Of a DNA stretch of 58,024 nucleotides, positions 16,835 through 23,686 are shown piece by piece (the stretch's first letter is position 1; every line of letters begins with the position of its first letter). The position numbers and the translations under genes are program-made. Under the pieces are notes generated by a model. It was not told the DNA's origin and searched no databases. It saw only the letters and a list, made by a program, of their open reading frames with translations. The stretch is from JBAZLV01 sp041650055 (GTDB lineage: Bacteria > Nitrospirota > UBA9217): contig JBAZLV010000010.1 in NCBI GenBank assembly GCA_041650055.1, positions 1-58,024 of the forward strand, in the 5' to 3' direction.

Positions 16835-18479
16835 TGTCCTTTTTCTCCATGTTAAGTTGTTCTATATAGAGTGCCTCATCGAAACTTGATTCACCTTTTA
16901 GAAACTGGCTGTGAATCGGAAGTGACTCCAAATCGCCTCTCAATATTTTGTGCGTGTTGAATATATTTGAAAATGCCCAATTCATAAAGTCACTGCTCAA
17001 AAGCTCACCGAGCACTTTCGCTGAAACAGGGAATGTTTTATCAGGGATCAGCATATTTGCACTATTAAGAAAAAACCTTTGCTTATCATCATAGAAAAAA
17101 CAAAGCCGAGAGGAAATAAACTTATAAATCAATTTTTCGCTTGCTTCGTATAAATGAAGTGGTGCAACCTGTTGATATAAGGCCATATCTGATGGTATGA
17201 AACTGCTAACCTCCTTTAATTTTCCTTGCAAAATATCAGCACCTTTATAAACAGGAATGTAGCCACTTTCGGGATGATTTTTTATAAATTTTGTGTTGTT
17301 GCCAGTAACAATCCCCAACCCCCAAGACGCATTGTTTTTAAGCGTTACGTGTGGTATTGACATCAAGTGTTGTAATGTAATTGCATCTTCATCATCGCAA
17401 TACAAGTTCAGGATTGATTTTGGGTTACATGAAAATGAATCCAATGATCTTTTGTAGCTGGTTTCCATAAATTTGCATGAAATTCGCACGAAAGGCTCAG
17501 GGGCTTTGTTTTTAAGAACGATTGCCTGTGCTTTTGTTACGAGACCTTTGAATACCTTTCCATAGTCAATAAGCCTTTCAATGGAAAGCTGAAGAGCTTT
17601 GATCCGTGCATCCTCGAAAACAGCAACATTGAAAAAAGATTCTGGCAAAAGTAAACCAAGACTCCCATTGTCTTTGAGGCATTTTAAACAAGTAAAGAAA
17701 AAGAGAGAGCACGTGTCTACGCTAGACCCCGCTCCAAGTCTTAATCCGATTGACTCTCTTGTTTGCTTGGCAATCTTCTTGCCCCACGGGGGGTTTGTGT
17801 ATATGTAATCAAAATTTGGGGGGTCTTTGACGGATGCGATGTCTAAGAAACTAGCAACCTTAATATTCTCACTTTTATAACCCGTAACCTTATAAATTCG
17901 GGCTTTTGTAATTTTGACGGCAATTGGATCAATGTCATACCCATAAATATTTGCCGGATTGAACCCCAAATTTATTGCACGGACAACAAAGTTTCCAGAC
18001 CCGCAGCACGGATCGCAGAACGAGGCATCTTTGATGTCATCTTCTGGCATTGCAAATAGATCGCGGACAACCTCGTCTGGTGTGTAGTAGATGCCTTCTT
18101 TATTGCGGTAGGAGTCTGATAAGCTCGCTTCATATTCTATACCAATGCTGTCTGACGAACCGATAGACGAAGTGATTTTATCAAGAAACCTTGACACGGT
18201 TTTGTCATGGTCATGTGAGTCTTTTAGCGACTTGTTGGCTCGTTGGGTCAACTTTTCCTTCCCGGAAACTTCAGACTGAAACTGCTTCAATGATTCCAGG
18301 GTGATCCTACCTTTTCCCGCCTGTACTAAATATTTCGTTTTAACCCAATTGCGAATTGTCGCGGTGGAGACACCTAAACGGCTCGCTGATTCCTCAATAG
18401 CGATTGTAGGGGGCTCAATTTCGCCAAATAGATTGCGCTGTTCCAAGTTTTCCACCTTTGTCATTTCATATACGTTCAT
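16809..18479 (-). CDS. N6-adenine DNA methyltransferase with N-terminal HTH
   Basis: The 556-residue protein has three parts. Residues about 25-68 form an excisionase/MerR-like helix-turn-helix (SASRLGVSTATIRNWVKTK). Residues about 120-340 form an N6-adenine methyltransferase with the lead-in YYTPDEVV, SAM motif I FCDPCCGSGNF (DPCCGSG at 156-162) and catalytic motif IV NPPW (229-232). The C-terminal region is probably the target-recognition domain, as in TaqI-like enzymes. The start lies 39 nt inside the cassette boundary, with no strong promoter or ribosome site visible, as is common for gene cassettes. The N-terminal HTH could allow self-regulation. Confidence 0.88.
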   Translation of the reverse strand: MNVYEMTKVENLEQRNLFGEIEPPTIAIEESASRLGVSTATIRNWVKTKYLVQAGKGRITLESLKQFQSEVSGKEKLTQRANKSLKDSHDHDKTVSRFLDKITSSIGSSDSIGIEYEASLSDSYRNKEGIYYTPDEVVRDLFAMPEDDIKDASFCDPCCGSGNFVVRAINLGFNPANIYGYDIDPIAVKITKARIYKVTGYKSENIKVASFLDIASVKDPPNFDYIYTNPPWGKKIAKQTRESIGLRLGAGSSVDTCSLFFFTCLKCLKDNGSLGLLLPESFFNVAVFEDARIKALQLSIERLIDYGKVFKGLVTKAQAIVLKNKAPEPFVRISCKFMETSYKRSLDSFSCNPKSILNLYCDDEDAITLQHLMSIPHVTLKNNASWGLGIVTGNNTKFIKNHPESGYIPVYKGADILQGKLKEVSSFIPSDMALYQQVAPLHLYEASEKLIYKFISSRLCFFYDDKQRFFLNSANMLIPDKTFPVSAKVLGELLSSDFMNWAFSNIFNTHKILRGDLESLPIHSQFLKGESSFDEALYIEQLNMEKKDNGAYRIKR

Positions 18480-18512
18480 TTTTTAAGGGCTGTCTTTGCG
18501 TCGTTCTGTAGC

Positions 18513-18594
18513 ATCTAACCAATGATTATGCGGGTTCGCTCATCTATCTAAATGCGGAGATGAGCGACAGACTATATTAAATTCTGTTTGAGAT
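18513..18594 (-). other. Probable degenerate attC at the cassette's 5' boundary
   Basis: A perfect GTTRRRY core box, GTTAGAT (minus strand, 18519-18513), lies 34 nt before the methyltransferase start. It is preceded by CGCATAATCATTG and a perfect 10-bp stem (TCGCTCATCT at 18536-18545 with AGATGAGCGA at 18558-18567, plus-strand coordinates). The opposite core box is degenerate (plus-strand GTTTGAGAT at 18586-18594). Taken with the site at 16041-16114, this makes the RM unit a cassette of about 2.47 kb from 16047 to 18518. Confidence 0.45.
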
Positions 18595-18630
18595 ATGTAC
18601 TCCCTGTCCATTATGTTTACAAACTTGCCG

Positions 18631-18700
18631 TCGTTCCCGTGGAAACGGGAATCCAGGTTCTTAAAAAATTTCTGGATGCCCGCTTTCGCGAGCATGACGA
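18631..18700. repeat. REP-like palindromic element running into purN
   Basis: An imperfect inverted repeat spans this stretch: a left arm beginning TCGTTCCCGTGG and ending ATCCAG, and a right arm beginning CTGGATGCCCGC and ending ATGACGA. Elements of this make (CCCGC..GCGGG with ATCCAG tips) are a common dispersed intergenic family. The right arm encodes the last residues of PurN (RHARESGHPE), a well-known translation of such repeats, so the element has replaced the natural purN stop. Confidence 0.7.
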
Positions 18701-19365
18701 AGCAAGGGATCATTTTTCGGATTCATCAAAAATTCATTGTCAATATCATTAGAACCTGAAGCCAAAACCCTTCTTCCTTCAATCTTCAGTTTTCCTTCAG
18801 CAAACAGCTGAATTGCACGGGAATAAATTTTGTGTTCTTGTTTGAGGATTCGTTCGGAGAGAGTATCTTCAGTATCGTTGTCTAGGACAGGAACGACCGC
18901 CTGAATAATAATTGGGCCGGTGTCCATGCCCTCGTCCACGAAGTGAACCGTGCAGCCGGAAAATTTGACGCCGTGTTCCAGTGCTTTCTTTTGTACATGC
19001 AGTCCTGGGAATGCTGGCAAGAGGGCAGGGTGAATATTCATTATTCTATTCGGAAATGCTTTGATGAGAGTAGGGGAGATGATACGCATAAAACCGGCAA
19101 GACAGACAAGGTCTACGTTTTTCTTTTTTAATTCTTCAACGAGTTGTGCATCATATTCATCTCGTTTATCTTTATATCCTCGGCTGCTTACGTGAACTGC
19201 AGGAATGCCGTGCTTTCGAGCTCGCTCTAAGGCATAGGCATCTGCCTGGTCGCTGATTACGACGGCAAGTTCAGCGGAGAGGGTTCCATTTTCAATGTTG
19301 TCGATGATTGCCTGAAGATTTGAGCCGCGGCCGGAGACGAGAATGCCGAGTCTAACTTTATTCAT
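18661..19365 (-). CDS. purN: Phosphoribosylglycinamide formyltransferase
   Basis: The protein transfers a formyl group from 10-formyl-THF to GAR in purine synthesis. The N-terminal LGILVSGRGSNLQAIIDNI, the folate-site region LAGFMRIISPTLI, the catalytic NIHPALLPAFPG (Asn and His) and the downstream catalytic Asp in HFVDEGMDTGPIIIQ are all present. At 234 residues it is longer than the usual 190-210. The extra C-terminus (after about residue 210) comes from a REP-like repeat in frame, so the last residues are probably non-functional. It lies 113 nt after purM on the same strand. Confidence 0.94.
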   Translation of the reverse strand: MNKVRLGILVSGRGSNLQAIIDNIENGTLSAELAVVISDQADAYALERARKHGIPAVHVSSRGYKDKRDEYDAQLVEELKKKNVDLVCLAGFMRIISPTLIKAFPNRIMNIHPALLPAFPGLHVQKKALEHGVKFSGCTVHFVDEGMDTGPIIIQAVVPVLDNDTEDTLSERILKQEHKIYSRAIQLFAEGKLKIEGRRVLASGSNDIDNEFLMNPKNDPLLRHARESGHPEIF

Positions 19366-19379
19366 GGAAGGTCCTTCTT

Positions 19380-19480
19380 ATAAAGTTCAAAGTTCAAAAT
19401 CCAAAGGTCAAATAAAACAACAAAATATAATTTCAAATTGGTTTGAAACTTGATTCTTGATTTGAACTTTGGGCTTTGCT
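19380..19480. repeat. AT-rich inverted repeat in the purM-purN gap
   Basis: The gap holds an AAAGTTCAAAGTTCAAAAT-type stretch near 19383 and its rough inverse, TTTGAACTTTGGGCTTTG, near 19460. The TTCAAA-based palindrome looks like a dispersed intergenic element; its downstream edge touches the purM stop. No gene is expected here. Confidence 0.45.
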
Positions 19481-20510
19481 ATTTGGAATTCGCGTATTTT
19501 ACAACCTGCTTTCCTTTTACGATTTCTCCAATATGATATGTTTTCTCGCCCAGCTTTTTCGCTTTCTTCATAATTGCATTAGCTTGTTTTGCTGGTACGG
19601 CGAGGATCATGCCGATGCCCATGTTGAAATCACGATACATCTCTTCATCATCGATAGTGGCTTTCTGCTGGATGAGTGAAAAGATTGGAGGAACTGGCCA
19701 GGTCCCTTTCTGGATGGCTGCGGCTGTCCCTTTTGGAAGCATGCGAGGCGTATTTTCCGTAATTCCGCCCCCCGTAATATGAGCCATGCCTCGAATATCG
19801 AATTCCTTTAAAAGGGTAAGGATGGTTTTTGCATAAATTCGTGTAGGTGTCAGGAGGACTTCGCCGAGTGGTTTTCCAAGCTCAGGAAGAATATCATTGA
19901 CTGAGTAACCGGCTGCTTCCAAAAGAACCTTGCGTACAAGCGAATAGCCGTTGCTATGCAGACCCGATGATGCTAATCCGATGAGCTGGTCGCCTGGTTT
20001 TATTCGAGAACCATCAATGATCTTTTTTTTCTCGACTGCTCCGACGACGAATCCCGCCAGGTCATACTCATTTTCCGCATAGAATGACGGCATTTCCGCG
20101 GTTTCTCCGCCTATGAGAGCACAACCTGATTGTTTGCAGCCTGCTGCAATTCCCTTGACGATATTAGCGTGTTTCTCAGGATCAAGCTTTCCTGTTGCAA
20201 AATAATCGAGAAAGAAAAGGGGTTCTGCACCTTGGACAATGATGTCATTAACACACATTGCGACAAGATCGATTCCGACGGTATCATGTTTGTCCATGAG
20301 AAATGCGATCTTGAGCTTCGTGCCTACGCCGTCAGTACCTGATACGAGAACCGGATTCCGGTATTTTTTAAGGGCAAAAAGTCCGCCGAAGCCGCCAATA
20401 TGGGTCATGACTTCCGGTCTGAATGTTGATTTTACATAGGGCTTGATTTTTTGAACAAAGCGATCGCCGGCGTCAATATCAACACCCGCATCTTTATAGG
20501 TTATACTCAT
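19479..20510 (-). CDS. purM: Phosphoribosylformylglycinamidine cyclo-ligase
   Basis: The 343-residue protein is AIR synthetase, the ATP-dependent ring-closing step of purine synthesis. It has the N-terminal SITYKDAGVDIDAGDRFV, the signature SGTDGVGTKLKIAF, then DLVAMCVNDIIVQGAEPLFF, GCALIGGETAEMPSFY and the C-terminal HITGGGITENTPRMLP. Length and motifs are complete. It is the first gene of a purM-purN pair. Confidence 0.97.
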   Translation of the reverse strand: MSITYKDAGVDIDAGDRFVQKIKPYVKSTFRPEVMTHIGGFGGLFALKKYRNPVLVSGTDGVGTKLKIAFLMDKHDTVGIDLVAMCVNDIIVQGAEPLFFLDYFATGKLDPEKHANIVKGIAAGCKQSGCALIGGETAEMPSFYAENEYDLAGFVVGAVEKKKIIDGSRIKPGDQLIGLASSGLHSNGYSLVRKVLLEAAGYSVNDILPELGKPLGEVLLTPTRIYAKTILTLLKEFDIRGMAHITGGGITENTPRMLPKGTAAAIQKGTWPVPPIFSLIQQKATIDDEEMYRDFNMGIGMILAVPAKQANAIMKKAKKLGEKTYHIGEIVKGKQVVKYANSK

Positions 20511-20652
20511 GAAAACCCCTTTTCTCTTTTTTCGACGATAGTACCTGTAAAGACGGGGTCTGTCAATATGTTTGGTTCACGCGTACGAAAGGCAAAATAC
20601 AATTAATCAAATTGCGCTGAAAGAGGATCGTTGTTTGCTGAAGCGAAGAGTT

Positions 20653-22380
20653 TTAGAATAGATCGTCGGTACCGATGATCATTTCGGGTTTAAAGCCGGT
20701 TACGATGGCTCCCCAATGCTGGCCATTGATATAAATGGGCATGGAAAGATCGTTCGTAACGTCACCGGTATCGCGCAGAAGGGTTTGCAAAAGAAATGGT
20801 TTGGTGCTTGTCGCCCGCCGCTTTTCAGTTTCAGTGTTGAAATTGATTTTTTTGTCTCTGCTGAACTTAATATCCACGCTATAATCGTTTGTAAGAAGTT
20901 TGCACCAATCCTTATGATGGCTGGGGAGGTATCCATTCGTATCTACCAGAACTGAATAAACAAGACCAAGCTCTTTTTTTGCCTGATCCATAAGATCCCG
21001 GATATCCGTCTCAAAATATTTATCGTAGCACGTCGTATATTTTTTTATTGAGTCGGTGCCTCTTATCCACTGATAATTTGTATCGAATACATTGATCCCT
21101 TCATTTGCAAGCTTCTGGATTTTTTCCTGGAACTGATCACGATATTTCCGAACTTGTTCGATCAGATCCTCAAGTTTGTCATTCCCGATCCTGAATTGTC
21201 CGATAATTTCAAGCATTTTTTCAGTCGCCCTGTTCATTTTTGATGAAAGCTGCTTGGAATCTTCAAGATTTTTTGCAACCGTAAGACTGAGGTGATGGAT
21301 ATCATTTACCTGCCGGTTGATTTCCATATTGGTCATGGAAAGCTCTTCGACTGCGGATGCTGTGTTGGAAAGGTGGGTTGTGTTCTCTTCAAAATCCCTG
21401 ACCAGATTATCAAAATGCTGTGCGGTTTTCGAAATCGTCTGCTGAGACAAAACAATATTTTCGTTGATCCCGCCGATCTCATGGGATGTCTGCTGCACAT
21501 GCATGAGCATATCATTAATGTTTCGCGAGATTTCTTCGGTCGCCTCCTTGACCCGTTCCGCAAGCTTCCGAACCTCGTCCGCAACAACCGAAAATCCACG
21601 GCCTGCTTCGCCCGCACGCGCCGCTTCGATTGCAGCATTTAAAGCGAGAAGGTTTGTCTGGTTTGAAATATCCTTGATGAGCCGTACAACGTCCTTAATG
21701 CGTTCGGATTTCTTGTTGAGATCAGTTACCGTTGCGGTAAACGAGGCGAGTTTTGCGGTCGTTGCTTCAATGCCATGGTTGATTCCCTGGAGCTCCTCAC
21801 GAGCGCCTTTTGCCGTTTGGAGATGCACGTTGATTGTAGCCGCGATCTGCTGGCTCGTCTTCGAAATACCATCCACAGACTTGGTGGCGTCCTCGCTTGA
21901 GCGGAAAATAACATCAGCAAGCTCTCCTTGTTTTTTTGCGCTGGCATTTGAATCCTTTACATTTTTTAGGGTTTGCGTTGAAGACATGCCGATGGCAAGG
22001 CCGAGCCGTTTCATTTCACCGAGAATATCGCGGATTTTTTGAACAAAAAGATTATAATCTGTGGCAAGGTTTCCCAATTCGTCATGTGTCGTGGATCTGA
22101 TGTCCTGGGAAAGGTCTGCCCCCTGCATTGTTTTTGAAAGCTGTTTCAAGGATTCGCGAAGCGTGATGTACGCCGCTGCAAAAGCGAATCCGCCAATGAT
22201 GGTTGCAATTGCCGGAAGAAGAAAGGCCAGAGTTTTCAGATAATCCGGGAACAGGTAAACCGCGGTGCTAAAAACAAGAACAATTCCCCAAATCGGAAAA
22301 ATGCACCCCAGGATTTTTTTTGACAAGGAATTAAAAACCAGCCGCTCCAGTCCGTCATATACTTTTCGAAACAGACTCAT
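20653..22380 (-). CDS. Methyl-accepting chemotaxis protein with a C-terminal sensor domain
   Basis: The protein is 575 residues from the ATG at 22380, because the GGAGGA in front of it is the ribosome site; the ATG at 22395 is therefore not the start. Two adjacent hydrophobic helices (about residues 23-68) leave almost no periplasmic loop. A HAMP-like segment (LRESLKQLSKTMQGADLSQDI) and the conserved signalling hairpin (DISNQTNLLALNAAIEAARA) follow. After a coiled coil, the last 140 residues (from about NVFDTNYQWIRG) form a globular, PAS/Cache-like domain with YSVLVDTNGYLP and PIYINGQHWGAIVTGF. The sensor is therefore inside the cell and at the far end of the chain, an uncommon order. Confidence 0.85.
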   Translation of the reverse strand: MSLFRKVYDGLERLVFNSLSKKILGCIFPIWGIVLVFSTAVYLFPDYLKTLAFLLPAIATIIGGFAFAAAYITLRESLKQLSKTMQGADLSQDIRSTTHDELGNLATDYNLFVQKIRDILGEMKRLGLAIGMSSTQTLKNVKDSNASAKKQGELADVIFRSSEDATKSVDGISKTSQQIAATINVHLQTAKGAREELQGINHGIEATTAKLASFTATVTDLNKKSERIKDVVRLIKDISNQTNLLALNAAIEAARAGEAGRGFSVVADEVRKLAERVKEATEEISRNINDMLMHVQQTSHEIGGINENIVLSQQTISKTAQHFDNLVRDFEENTTHLSNTASAVEELSMTNMEINRQVNDIHHLSLTVAKNLEDSKQLSSKMNRATEKMLEIIGQFRIGNDKLEDLIEQVRKYRDQFQEKIQKLANEGINVFDTNYQWIRGTDSIKKYTTCYDKYFETDIRDLMDQAKKELGLVYSVLVDTNGYLPSHHKDWCKLLTNDYSVDIKFSRDKKINFNTETEKRRATSTKPFLLQTLLRDTGDVTNDLSMPIYINGQHWGAIVTGFKPEMIIGTDDLF

Positions 22381-22671
22381 GCGTCCTCCACACATATTCT
22401 TCTATAGATGAATAGCTGGCTTGCTCTCCCGGGTTCTATAAAAATCAAATGTTTCATTATACGTGACCTTACGGTTCTCACGAGCAATTCCTGGGCACAA
22501 TGCAAATAAAAGTGGGTAATTTTACCCTCTGCGCACAGGTGTTACTGTTGATTTTATCGGCTCTTTAAGTCCAAACTTTAGAAATTTAATATTTGGATGC
22601 TAAGAAAAAAACGAGAAAGGGGCTGTTTTTTAGCAGGTAATTATTGCAGACAAAGAAAACTTTCTCTCTCC

Positions 22672-23139
22672 TTATTGAACTTTTTTCTGGATTTCCCTGA
22701 CGGTGGGATTATTCATAATTTTTTTAAATCGAGGGTCGGCAGAGAGAGTGGCTACGTCACCGGTAGTGACCGCATGCATGATTTTCGGGTCTTCCAACAG
22801 TTTTTTAAAATCAGGGTCATCTTGCAATGACTGAATCATCGCCATGATTTCCTTATTATTCATCATGGTGTTTTGCAGTGATTGCACTTCTTGTGATGAG
22901 CTGTTTAAAGGTTTTCCTGCATTGAGTGCCGGTGTTTGAAGAGAGCGGATTTTCGCTTCCTCGATTTTAATAATTCCGAGACTCTCTGATTTGATGGTAT
23001 ACATGCCATTGTTGAGGGAAAGAACCTCTCCGGTAAGAACGCTGCCGTCTTTCATTTCTATCTGACGTATTTCTCCTGCCTGCGCAGTACTCCCTCCGAT
23101 AAGCAGAACAAACACAAGACCAACAATGGCATAGTTCAT
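22672..23139 (-). CDS. Exported protein with STI1/DP-like C-terminal repeats
   Basis: The protein is 155 residues from the ATG at 23139 (GGGAGG in front; the longer frame to 23187 has no ribosome site). A signal peptide ends near TAQA-G. The next 60 residues are a small beta domain (IEMKDGSVLTGEVLSL, YTIKSESLGIIKIEEAKI), like an SH3/LSm-type knob. The C-terminal half is helical, with DP-type repeats: IQSLQDDPDFKKLLEDPKIM and LSADPRFKKIMNNPTVREI, as in STI1 domains of Hsp70/Hsp90 co-chaperones. An STI1-like domain outside the cytoplasm is unusual. Function is unknown. Confidence 0.75.
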   Translation of the reverse strand: MNYAIVGLVFVLLIGGSTAQAGEIRQIEMKDGSVLTGEVLSLNNGMYTIKSESLGIIKIEEAKIRSLQTPALNAGKPLNSSSQEVQSLQNTMMNNKEIMAMIQSLQDDPDFKKLLEDPKIMHAVTTGDVATLSADPRFKKIMNNPTVREIQKKVQ

Positions 23140-23308
23140 TTTCAACCTCCCGTATGCGCCTCTATAATACGGTGCTGATTTGACCAAGTCAACTAAATAG
23201 ATTTTTGCAGAATCTTGGGAGCTCTGAAACCGAAAAGAGCCTCTTTACATGTTCCGCTGGATAGTATATTATTGAAGCCAGGCTGTATATTCAATCAGGA
23301 GGAAAAGC

Positions 23309-23617
23309 ATGCGAAATTTGATTGGTCTCGGTTTGATACTGATGCTCATTGTTCCGGCTGTTGCCTGGGGTAAAATCGGAGGAAGTGACGTTACGTATCG
23401 TCCCAAAGGGGCCGATGCAGTACTATTCAGCCATGATAGTCATGTTGTCAAGTCGAAGACGAGATGCAGCGCCTGTCATTATAAATTGTATACGACGTCC
23501 GGTCGGTCACGAACATTCACTATGGCGGATATGGAAAAAGGTCAGTCCTGCGGAGCGTGCCACAACGGGCAAAAAGGATTTCCAATTAAAGGCAATTGTA
23601 AAAAATGTCATAAATAG
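23309..23617 (+). CDS. Periplasmic triheme c-type cytochrome (c7-like)
   Basis: The 102-residue protein has a signal peptide (LIGLGLILMLIVPAVAW) and three haem-attachment motifs: CSACH (53-57), CGACH (81-85) and CKKCH (97-101). Extra His residues (SHDSH at 41-45) can serve as distal ligands. The size and three-haem count match the c7/short c3 family used for periplasmic electron transfer in metal- and sulfur-metabolising bacteria. AGGAGG-type ribosome site and a strong terminator bracket it, so it is monocistronic. Confidence 0.92.
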   Translation: MRNLIGLGLILMLIVPAVAWGKIGGSDVTYRPKGADAVLFSHDSHVVKSKTRCSACHYKLYTTSGRSRTFTMADMEKGQSCGACHNGQKGFPIKGNCKKCHK

Positions 23618-23621
23618 ATGA

Positions 23622-23654
23622 AAAAACGGGCAGGATTACATTCTGCCCGTTTTT
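23622..23654. terminator. Bidirectional intrinsic terminator after the cytochrome
   Basis: The stem AAAAACGGGCAG (23622-23633) pairs with CTGCCCGTTTTT (23643-23654) around a 9-nt loop, with T runs on both strands. It begins five bases after the cytochrome stop and can also end transcription of the convergent hybrid kinase gene. Confidence 0.88.
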
Positions 23655-23686
23655 CACTACGCGTTTATTTCGAAAATGCGGTCAAT

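Noticed and set aside
21464..22042. 192-codon plus-strand ORF inside the chemoreceptor gene
   Set aside because: It lies antisense to the conserved signalling hairpin and has Ser/Arg-rich shadow composition.
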